39,665 bases of DNA, from the NCBI GenBank assembly GCA_022925895.1, contig JAKSYS010000596.1, positions 1-39,665 of the forward strand, read 5' to 3'. This DNA comes from Fragilaria crotonensis. Taxonomy: Eukaryota; Bacillariophyta; Fragilariophyceae; Fragilariales; Fragilariaceae. Both the position numbers and the translations under genes were made by a program. Shown piece by piece: positions 22,504 through 31,900 of this stretch; within the stretch, counting starts at the first letter, position 1, and each line of letters opens with the position of its first letter. Under the pieces are notes generated by a model. That model did not search any database. It worked only from the letters and a program-made list of their open reading frames with translations, and was not told the origin of the DNA.

Positions 22504-22948
22504 TGAAGATTTGTGTCAACAATTTTGTGTGAAATTGAAGGAAAGAATGACGCAGGCGTTAACGCAAGCATGACGTCAGCAAAAAGTGATTCCGTATCTA
22601 TCCGGTACTCGGAGTACTACTGTACTCAAAGCTTGGTACAGTACTTGGTAGACTGCACCCTCGTCTACTCTACGTGCCGTTCAAGGTACAATACTCCGCT
22701 ATCTGGAGTACAAGTGTACCTCAGAGGTCAGGGAGCGGAAGTTGGGAAAAGCCAACCAAGGAGGAAATATGAGGAGGATCTGGCAATCCGGAAAAGCACG
22801 TGATTCATTGCATGTGAGATTGTTGTAAATCTTCCAGTCGCTATCGCATACATTTAGAGTAGCTCCTTCTGTCCGGCATGTGCACGCATTTCATCTCGTG
22901 GTATGAGTTATCACCCAAGTAACTGGAGTCAAATGAATGCACCTACAT
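22504..22948. other. SHMT promoter region / NOT2 3' flank
   Basis: No gene was seen. The 22540-22580 part is the proximal SHMT promoter with the TGACGC and TGACGTCA sites. From 22600 to 22725 GTAC words are dense (for example GGTACTCGGAGTACTAC). The remainder beyond 22730 is the NOT2 3' flank and shows nothing recognisable. Confidence 0.5.
22548..22578 (-). promoter_or_regulatory. TGACGC + TGACGTCA sites at the SHMT promoter
   Basis: TGACGC (22548-22553) and TGACGTCA (22571-22578) lie 45-75 bp upstream of the SHMT start codon. In the diatom Phaeodactylum the words TGACGT, ACGTCA and TGACGC are the CO2/cAMP-response elements of carbonic anhydrase promoters. SHMT is a photorespiratory enzyme, so shared CO2 control is an attractive inference. 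Confidence 0.45.
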
Positions 22949-24070
22949 CTACGAGTTGGAAAACTTCACCCGCACATCGTCTTCAGTCAGAAAGCCAGTG
23001 GATAGGTTCTGCAGATTGCCCGAAAAGAGACGTCGTTCCCAAGTGTTGATATCGAAATACACGAACTGGGGAGCCCCGCTTGCGATACTCGCAACTCCAT
23101 CAGCCGGACTTGCACGTTTGAACCATCGTTTCAACTCTGCATGATACCTCCAATCCCTCGAATACAGTTCTTGCGCCGAGTACGCCTGTAACACATCTTT
23201 TGGTAGAGCATAGAAAATGTAAAACAAAGTCTCCAACTGGAACTTCGACAAGTGGCCCGTCTTGAGTGCCGGCGGTTGCATGTAGTAACACATGGGAAGC
23301 TGCGGAAACCAACAAGGTGTGAGGCATCTCCTATCACATCTGAGGATAGATATGGCAGGTCCGAGACATACCTGATAATGAGGCTCTTTCGTTGCGGGTG
23401 CTTCTGACCATGGGCTAGCAAAGTTGGTGTACAAGTTGTCGCCTGAGTTCAAATTCATACCAAGCATCGTCAGATCGGTCCCTATCGCCAACGCGTTTCT
23501 ATCTTCATCAGTCATGCGAATCACGCTCAACAACCCCAGCAAACCAAAGTCACCACCCAGAGCGGAACCTGCTACTGACGTCGCTCCCGGGGCTGGAGGT
23601 AGGCCTGTCGCCGCGTTTCCTGCAGCGATGAGCGTTGTGGATCGTTGCTGGAGTAGCGACGAGCCTTGGTTCGATGGTCCTAATTGCAAACCACCAAGTC
23701 CTCCGAGTCCCCCCTCCACCAAGAAGACCGCCGTCCATTTGACTCGAAGCATTTTCCAACTCAGCACCGTACAAACCGCCCGCTCCAGTAGATCGAGATA
23801 CTGGAAGCGGCACCAAATGAGCTACCTGATCCGGTCAATGACAGCCCGGATATTCCGTTCGCTCCCAGTAATAGACCAGAATCTACCTGTCCTACTAGCA
23901 ATCCGTTTGCCCCACCGCCTACAGGTGCTCCCGGTAATGCTGGAAAGTCTTCAGTTGCCATCGTGAAGTTTGGACCACCATTTGCCCCAGCTTGCATTGC
24001 GAGACGATACAGGTTCGCTGTGTTCGAGTTTTTGCTTGCTCCCTGTAGCATTTGTTGATGTGCCAGTGCT

Positions 24071-24105
<35 letters not shown>

Positions 24106-24456
24106 TTGTTGCTGTTGTTGCTGCTGTTGTTGTTGTTGCTGTCGCAGAGCTGCTGCAAGACCGTTACTTGACCCTGAACCACCAAGACTTGGAAAGTCAT
24201 TGAGGTCGAACGCCGACGAACCCGATGATACAGCAACCCCACCAGATGTTACCGAGTTTGACCCTCCAGACTCGTTGCCGTACCCGCCGAGAGAACCACC
24301 GAAACTACCAGTGCCAAGTAAAAGATCGCCAACCCCTGAGGGATGACCAAACATACCCAGGTTCAGAAAGTCAGAACCGCCTCCACCAACCCCTCTTCCG
24401 TCTAAGGAGTTGGTAGCTGATGTTGCTGCGCTTGATGATGTTGGAATAGAGTCCAT
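22949..24456 (-). CDS. NOT2: CCR4-NOT complex subunit 2 (NOT2/CNOT2), two exons
   Basis: NOT2 is a core scaffold of the CCR4-NOT deadenylase complex, acting in mRNA decay and transcription. The N-terminal half is Gly/Ser-rich with short DFPSLGG and EDFPALPGAP motifs and a long Gln tract. The C-terminal half has LTMLGMNLNSGDNLYTNFAS followed by the NOT-box: MCYYMQPPALKTGHLSKF, LETLFYIFYALPKDVLQAYS, RDWRYHAELKRWFKR and VYFDINTWERRLFSGNL. Exon 1 (24456-23372) ends HYQ at GTATGT; the intron is 23300-23371 (72 bp, in phase); exon 2 is 23299-22949. Two one-base shifts occur in the glycine-rich linker, one around 23800-23830 and one in a six-base G run (23709-23714). Removing one base at each gives exactly 361 codons and a 477-residue protein. 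These look like assembly errors in an essential gene. Confidence 0.85.
24064..24146 (-). repeat. CAG/CAA repeat encoding a polyglutamine tract in NOT2
   Basis: About 26 consecutive Gln codons, a CAG/CAA mixture, lie in frame in NOT2. The CAA interruptions argue for selection on the protein tract. The length may vary between alleles. Confidence 0.9.
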
Positions 24457-25543
24457 GATACAGGTATTCTCAAATCGCTGTTGTCAAAAACAGTAGGCAA
24501 AAGGGAGAAAGCAGAGTAAGTCACTAGAACATGGCTCAGGCTCAACAGCATTATGCGAAAACGATTTCCGCTGTAGCCATGTTTTATCTCTCTGCAGGAC
24601 ACAACATCAACAGTTACATGGGGGATGGAATGCAGGTACCTAGTAGTAGGTGGCTTCAAATGAAGACCTAGACTCATGATCCCACCGGAAAGATCTACAT
24701 CCAGAGGACGTACGCCATTGTACGGACATAGTGCAGGACTTCCAGTACTGATTCCTACGTAACGCGCAGTACAAACGCAGCTGAAGCATCGAAAACACGA
24801 CATTCAACAATGGCGTTCGATTTCTCACATTCTTCTAGTTGATATAAACCTGTAACAACCCTCTTCGTGCAAAGACACAGCGACGATGAAATGACAATGA
24901 CAATAACGGCGTCGTTTCTTGTCAAAAAGGTCATGTAACGCCTGCGACAAAGGCTCTGAACCATCGCGACGACGGACAAGCGCCAAGCCACCACAAACCA
25001 CAACCCCAACCGGGCTCTGCGTCGTGGATCCTTGAGCTCTGGCAGGTGTTTGGGTGAAAGCAATATGAATTGTTCCGACGTCGGAGCTCGAAGTCCTTTA
25101 TCCCCATTCCTAATGGACCTTTGCAGTGCTCCCTCAGACAATTCTTTAACCGTTCGGAATTTGCTCATTCGTCCGTATAGATACCACGCATACACAGACG
25201 GTGGTCCTCCAGTACTGCAGTAGAGTCTACTACAGAACTGTTGCGTGGGTACTGGGTACTGTACTATTGTACTCAGTTCTCCGGTACGGAAATTAGCGTA
25301 CCAGATACCAGCGGTACGTCGTACCAGTACCCAGACATGGGGGGCATCTGCGGAGCTGCCGAGCGAGAACGAAAAGTACGCTGAGCTACCTGTACTCTAC
25401 CGGTAGTACTGGTACTACTTGCAGTGGAGCTCTGCTGGGACTCGCGGTCTCGCGGAGTGCAGTGTACTATAAGTTACTGGACAGTATATCACCTCGTCCT
25501 TCAACAATGTCCTTCCATTTGATTAAACTACACGGTAGCTAAT
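24457..25543. other. Spacer between NOT2 start and eIF3m end, with GTAC cluster
   Basis: No supportable gene. A 146-codon open frame on the minus strand (24755-25195) has no recognisable domain and a low-complexity hydrophobic second half, so it is not called. From 25205 to 25480 the sequence is unusually dense in GTAC words (GGGTACTGGGTACTGTACT and others), interspersed with AGTACTGGTACTACT. The left part should contain the NOT2 promoter. Confidence 0.45.
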
Positions 25544-26777
25544 TCAAGCCGTCACCGTTGCCGTAACATCAGCCTGCTGCAGAGCGTCTAGAATTCCTTT
25601 CAAGTTAGTCTTCCAAAAGTGAAGTTGAGATTGCAGTGCCTTCCATTGGTCCATATCAAACTTCCGGACAACACTGCGCTCTACCATGATTTTCTGCTGA
25701 ATTTGATCCATCTTGGCGGAAAGGAGACCGGACGAGACTGCCGCAATGACCCATGACTCTACCTCGTCGGGAGACACATCCAAAGTCTTGGCAACGACAT
25801 CGTACGGCACTTCCTCCGTCTCTGCTGCCAACGAACACAGGCTAAGGATTCTCATATGACGTGTGCATTCTTCTTCATTCAGTCCATACTTCGCCAAGAC
25901 AGCGTCCTTGTTGGGAAAGGCACGATAATCTTCTAGCTTTCCTTCCTGAAAGACCTCCAACAGGCCGTACAGCTCCTTGGCATGACTGGCAAGCGCCTTG
26001 ATTGCAGGAGTGTCAGCATGCTCCGTTGCTCGTGAAAGAGAGTGACTGGGTCACGGATGGCACCTACAGCTGCTTCATTCGCGGCTTCGAGGCCTTCTGC
26101 GTCGATCGACGACTATTGGGAAAGAGGACAACCGTGATTAGAACCAACGAATATAAAATGGGACAATTGAATTGTGGCAACATGTCGAAAGTCAAAGAAG
26201 CAACACTTACAGCATCACCATAGGTTTGTAGCAACAAAAGTGTGAACTTTTGCTTCCTAGATCCATCCTTCAGTGCAATAGCCTTGTACAGAGGTCTACG
26301 TTCAGCCTGTCCAATTGACCAGCCGTCCAACAGCGGCACAACCTCGTCCACAACTTCTCCCAAGCGACCATCCAAGGTCGGCGCCAGAACAATCATTCTG
26401 AGTAGGAGGGCATATTTTTCTTGAAATCTGGATCTAAGATTGTAAAGAGCTGATAGGAGTCGAATTTGTTGTTCCTTATCGGACACCTGCGTCTCGACAG
26501 CGTTCGCCAGGGCATCAGCAAGCTGCGCTTCCTGATCAGGTGCAGAGACGCGCTCCAACAAAGCAACTAGTAAAGAGAATGCAGCTTCTTCACCGTTCAA
26601 GAGTTCGTCCATGGCACCTTGATCCGTGATGATGACCTTCAGAAGTCCGGCAGCGTCTCCATCGAGGAGACATTGCTCGCAATCCTGCACAAAGGTTGGC
26701 CGACCGCCCCCTGCCAGAAGAGCTACCAAACGATTCTCAGCATCTTCCGCGACGTTCACCAATGTTGATGATGACAT
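25544..26777 (-). CDS. EIF3M: Translation initiation factor eIF3 subunit M, two exons
   Basis: eIF3m is a PCI-domain subunit of the eIF3 complex that binds the 40S ribosome in translation initiation. Exon 1 (26777-26211, 189 codons) is helical and ends TYGDA at a GTAAGT donor. The intron is 26113-26210 (98 bp), ending CCAATAG. Exon 2 (26112-25544) begins SSIDAEGLEAANEAAVGAIR. The PCI winged-helix end is clear: VAKTLDVSPDEVESWVIAAV, SGLLSAKMDQIQQKIMVERS and LQSQLHFWKTNLKGIL. One base appears missing at 26007-26008 (two Gs on the plus strand), between HEQRSMLTL and AIKALASHAKELYGLLEVF. With one base restored, exon 2 is exactly 190 codons and the protein has 378 residues, the normal eIF3m size. 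Confidence 0.88.
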
Positions 26778-27871
26778 AATTACGACAACTATCCGCTGCT
26801 ATTCCACTTGACGCTTGCTGCTTGTTGCCAGTTGCCTTTTGTCTCAACGAAAGCTTCAAGAGCTGCTCACACTCACACAATTAATTAGTGTACTTCAGCT
26901 GTGCTCACGACCAGTAGTAGCATTGTCATGGGAGCGTGGTTCAATGGAGGAGGGGGAAGACGTGGTGACGGGCAGAACCAGCGGAGGCAAAGGCATTCTG
27001 TCGCCACAGGTAGAAGCAGGATGACTGGTTGGCCCAGTGTTTTTGGAAAAAATCCTGTCCATCCCTTTGTCATTTATTTCAATTTTTGAATTGGCCATTC
27101 GATAGATCTCGGTGAGACCTTTCTAAAACTGTTTCATATTTAAAAATTAAACAAGCCAATTCTTCAGAATTTCGATTCTCGTGAAATCCTCAATTCAGGC
27201 CCGAATTGTCTAAGCTGAATCAATTGGCCCGCGATGATTTCACTAGTAAAATGAGGGTACTGTATACTGTGCTGCAAGCACATCACGCTGTCCCCAAATA
27301 TTCTTATTTTATTGCATTTTTGGGAAGAACAGCCCCTGCTCTCCAACAAAGCAACTGGGTGAAGTATCAATTGAAATCAAATTCGTTGAGAAATATGCAA
27401 TAACACATGGCAGCTACGACTAGTACGAGGAGATACGTAGAAGCACGCAACACTAGTACTACTGGACTGCTCCTTACTCGTACGGAGTACTAGGAGTACT
27501 CCGTAACAGGTACGTAGCATCTGCAAACCCCCCCAAAACATGACAGCCTGACAAAAAAATGTTCAATATTATTGCAGAAACGAATAGCCTACGTATAGAG
27601 CATTTCATAGCCATCTTCACATTTATTGCAATATAAATATTGAACGTGCAATTAAATAAATAAGATCTACAGGGATTTCTACGAGGCATGTACCGCAGCT
27701 AAATGCCCAAAGTGTCAGCTGTCCAATTGATTCATCCTGCTTCTACAGATATGTGATATGTCTGAAAAGCAACGATCCAGAAAAACGCTAACTCTAGCTA
27801 GCAAGAACTGGCGAAGTCAAGTGCAACAGTGCAACTACCTTAGTAGGCTACCAGTCTACCGGAAGACCGGT
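26778..27871. other. Gene-free stretch upstream of eIF3m
   Basis: The first 100 bases should hold the eIF3m promoter. A short Gly/Arg-rich frame at about 26928-27090 has no recognisable relative. From 27050 the sequence is A/T-rich with no coding signal. GTAC words cluster at 27420-27515. Confidence 0.4.
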
Positions 27872-27876
27872 AGTGT

Positions 27877-28769
27877 TGATAGGGTTCGGGTTAACGGAAC
27901 CTGTCGACGCGCATGTCGGCATAAGGTTCGGGTTAAGAACCAGGACGTGACCGTTACGGGGCACGCCCCCAGTAGGTGAGTGTCTAGTACGACACTGACT
28001 ACTGCTTAGTGTGTCTATAAACGGTACAGCTATACAATGCTGTCTACCGCTACAGACAACGATACGTATACTATCTGTCGGTCTATCGCTACATAAATGT
28101 GCGAGGACTGACTAGTAATAATATCGCTTTGGTCATAGTGGGCACTGTCTAATAGTTTATCGTTATGTACGGTAACGATAGACTCAGACGTGCACAGACT
28201 ATGGCCGGGCAGAAAGTGATGTGCAAGAAGTACTGTTGTACTGCTTGCCGTGCTGTGTGCTGTCGTAATAGTGAGTACCGTCGTACTGACTACTGATATA
28301 TGTACAGTATGGTGAGGTTGACAATTTGACGACCGGCGGTAAAAATTCGTCATGGTCAATTTCATTCATGATGTGCAATATTCACAGTATGTGCAGAAAA
28401 AGGGTAAGTGGCACTAAAATGAGTAATTTCGACAATTGTGAGAAGAGTGAGGAGGGGCAACAGATGAGAGGTCTGAATGAAGGGAGTGTTCCTTTGGAAC
28501 AATAAGGAACACTCCTCGTTTCGCGGAGACGTCGTTTCGTGTCGCGGCGTGGTCGTCCGTATACGAGGCGTTGAGTCTCGTTTGAAAATGAGTGTTCATG
28601 CTCATGGGATGAGATGAACATGATTTGAATCGACGAGAGTTTTGATTCCAGTCGTGCAGTGTCGCACTGGTTACTGGAGCACGGATGTAACGTTTTACTG
28701 TGCACACGGGCGACAGTTAGGGATCGGGATAGATGTAAAAATATGTAGGGCGATACTGGAAGTCTGTCA
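27877..28769 (-). repeat. 3' LTR (893 bp)
   Basis: Direct copy of 32969-33864, three bases shorter owing to two small gaps. It starts TGATAG and ends CTGTCA as read on the plus strand. It contains the 10-bp-stem hairpin GGAGTGTTCC/GGAACACTCC (28483-28515). Confidence 0.95.
28483..28515. repeat. Perfect hairpin in the LTR
   Basis: GGAGTGTTCC (28483-28492) pairs perfectly with GGAACACTCC (28506-28515) around a 13-base loop. The same structure is present in the other LTR near 33575-33607. It may be an RNA packaging or 3'-end signal; no function is shown. Confidence 0.7.
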
Positions 28770-28779
28770 CCCCTCTTGA
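28770..28779 (-). promoter_or_regulatory. Polypurine tract
   Basis: On the minus strand the bases directly before the 3' LTR read CAAGAGGGG, then TGACAG of the LTR. A short purine run in this position primes second-strand synthesis in LTR elements. Confidence 0.75.
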
Positions 28780-28997
28780 ATCAAATCTCTGTTGATTTCT
28801 GATGTTGTAGCATTTGCTTTGGAAACATACAGAATCTTTTGATCTGAAGATTGTTTTTTTTTGGTGAGACTTGCATTTTTTTTTTTGGGAATGTCTGTGA
28901 AGTGTGATTCACAAGGTTTTCAGTGTAGTTGATGTGTAGTGTGTCTTGTTGTTGGCCTGTATGGAGATATTGGAACTGATGGTTAGAAATCATTGAG

Positions 28998-31900
28998 TTA
29001 TACTCTGTTGATTGCCATCTGCTCAGGTGTGTCAATATCAGGCCATGAAGTAACTGGTTTTGGGCAGTTGAAGTTGCCCTGGTCATTGCAGGATGCAATG
29101 TATGCTTGATGGTAAAAAGCATGTGATTGAGATGGAATTGAATCAGTGATGTAATAAGCACGTTGGTTGTGGGGTGCAGTTTCATCATTGTTTGGATTTG
29201 TGTTTGGGAGTCCTCCGTGGTTGCTGTTTTGTGATCTGTTGACGGTTATGCATCGATTAGCATAGTGGCCAAGTTGTCCACAATTGTAGCATGTAATATT
29301 TGCAGCATTGGGTGAGCTGAAATTATCTGGAGGATGCCTTTGATTTGCATTGTTTGAAGAATTTTGTCTGAAGTGAGGTCTTGTGTTGCGATGTTGCTTT
29401 TGAAAAGGCTGAGGCTGTTGCATTGCAATACTGCAATCATTGTCATTGTTTTGTCTTCTTGGATGCTGTGCAGAGGCCAGAGTGTTTGTTAGATTTTCAA
29501 CTTCTTGGTGTGGTGGCCTGTTATTGTTTTTGGCTGCATTTGGGTGCATCATGGAAGAGCTGGTGAAGGCTTGGTGCTGTTGATGTGGTGGATAATCATC
29601 ATAAGTTGTGCCTTGATGTTGAAAAGGCAGTCTTGATGAAGGTTGGTGTGCAGAATTTGCATGTTGGTTGTAATTGTGCTGGTTTTGGGAAGGGAGAGTA
29701 AGTCCACAGGAATCATCAATATTCAATAAGTGGCTCTCAAGTTCAGCAAAAGTTGGTATTTCTTTGTCATGTAATTCTGCACGACGGATGTCGGCATCAA
29801 AGCGCTGGTAGGAAGCAGCATAGAAGTGGTGATTGCTGCCGCCATGAATGGCTCGTTTGATTATATCAGCATCGGTGTTTGTGATTCCGGCATGATAACA
29901 GTCGCGCGATAATGTCCGAATGCGATTCAAGTAGGATGTTGCAACTTCTTGATGTCCTTGCTTGATGGAGTAGAAGGATTCGCGCGTGCGTTCAATGTGA
30001 TCTTGGGTGAGCGGTGCACAGTGACGTCTTAGAGTCATAATGGCTGTTCTGGCATCTGGGGAACAGTCAATAATGTGTGTCTGGCAGGGCTCACAGATGT
30101 TGGTGAAAATCAGATTGAAGATTGCAATACCAACACATGGATGAGAGTAATTGATTTGTCTCGGCCAAAGGTCAAAGACTTGGCGTGTCCATGGTGATAT
30201 GCTGCATATGATTCGGAGGTTATCCATGAAGGCATTGAATTGTCGTCGTCGTGAGAGAAGGTCAGTTGGGAAGCTAAGTTCCTGAAGGTTTGCAATCTTG
30301 GCATATTTCAGGAGCATCCTTGTGAGGTCTTCAATCGGTGGATATGTGAAGTCGGTTCTGGTTGATGATGTCAGGGCATCTGGGGAGGTGAAGGGAATTT
30401 GAGGCAGTTCATCATCATTGTTGTCATGCTCATTGTCATCAAAAAATGTTTCACAATTAGTTGGCGTGTTTGCAAACATTGGGTGGTGCACTTCTTGGTG
30501 AGCATTTGCTCCTTCTGGAGGTGCATTTTCTGTTGATGGAGCGTTTGTTGTTGATGTCTGCGTTTTCGGATTTTTTTCGGGTAAAATTAATGATCTGGGA
30601 GTTTGAACAGCAAGGGCATTGTGCTTGCAAAGGCTTTGTTGTTTCTCCAATTCATATCTTATCACATTGCAATAATCCTCTGTTGCTACATTCACATCAT
30701 TGTGTCTGTGGCCAGGAGGAGGAAGTGAGTTGCAAGTAATAGATTTTTCTTTGTTTTCATTGTTTGAACACACAGAACTAGACTCACCAGGAATGACATG
30801 AAGGAGTGTCTCTGGTGTCTTGTTTGTGTATGGGTATTCTGGGTGATTGAGTGACATTGTCTTGATCAAGTTGGTGATGCCTGCAGTCATAGATAGTAGG
30901 CAATCGGAGGCGCTGTCGGTGGTGGGATGCAACTTGTGAGAGTTCTCAGCAATTGACAGAAAACTGAAGGGATTGCAGCTTTCAAAAGCTACAGGCTTTC
31001 TGTTCAAAAATTGTGGAAGTGTGACTGAGAATTGGGTAGTTTTCTTGTGCTTGATGTCCGAGTCACGGTAGATCTTGGTGTCCGGCGGGTGGCGGAAGGC
31101 GGACGTAGTCTGTGGCTGTGCTGGAATCGTAGTCGTCAGCATGTCCGCAGATTCGTAGGTGGTGTCCGCGGGAGTCTTGTCTGTGTAGGGCGGCGTGGGA
31201 GGGGAATTCGACGTAGGGAATTTCGATTTCTCGTCCGGGGGAGTCTTGATGAAAATTTCTGTCATCGTTCGTTTCCATCGGATTCCGCATGACATGTTAC
31301 CTATGTCAAGGCCGTTATCGGAAATGTCGTCATTGAAGTTGGGGTTAACGGCATTTTCAATTCCGGGATCGCGTTCGGACATCGGACCAATTCCGTCGTG
31401 CGGAAGGGGGCCATTGATGGCGTCAGCGTGGATGAGGGTGTTCTCATCATTCTGAGTAGCAATTGAAGTGCCGACAGTTTGATGGGAAGTTGTAACCGGA
31501 TGGGTCACAGGGAAAGTGAGTTTGCCATCGTGTGTGACCACATTAATATGGTGCTTGAGTGATGGGATGACATTCTCAGGTGAAGTTGGGAAGAAAATTC
31601 TGTGAAATTCTTCCAATGTCATAGGAAGCTGCATCATTCTGGTACTTGTAGGTGGATTCAGCAGTTCTGGAGACTTGGAGAGGCACTCAGAGGAGAATTT
31701 GCAAGTTTGGCCCTGGAACTTGTCCATTATTGCCATTACTGTTTTCGCTCGTTCTCCGCCAATTCTTGGTGCCTTGAGGTAAGTAGACATGTTGTGGGAA
31801 GCTCTGGCTTCGCTTGATGTGATGTCGTCGTCAGAATCGCTCTTGCGAGCTTCGCGCTTGCACGGCGTTGTAAAACGTGCGTTCTGCGCTAATTCTTTGA

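Noticed and set aside
23970-24203. Val/Ala-rich frame on the plus strand over the NOT2 glutamine tract
   Set aside because: Antisense translation of the CAG/CAA repeat.
24755-25195. 146-codon open frame on the minus strand between NOT2 and eIF3m
   Set aside because: No recognisable motif, a low-complexity hydrophobic second half, and overlap with probable promoter sequence; not better than chance.
25205-25480. GTAC cluster considered as a CRISPR array or satellite
   Set aside because: No regular unit or spacer pattern; only short palindromic words at irregular spacing.
28382-28705. Open frames of about 100 codons inside each LTR
   Set aside because: Present in both LTRs because the LTRs are duplicates; no conserved domain, and differing reading frames give alternatives.
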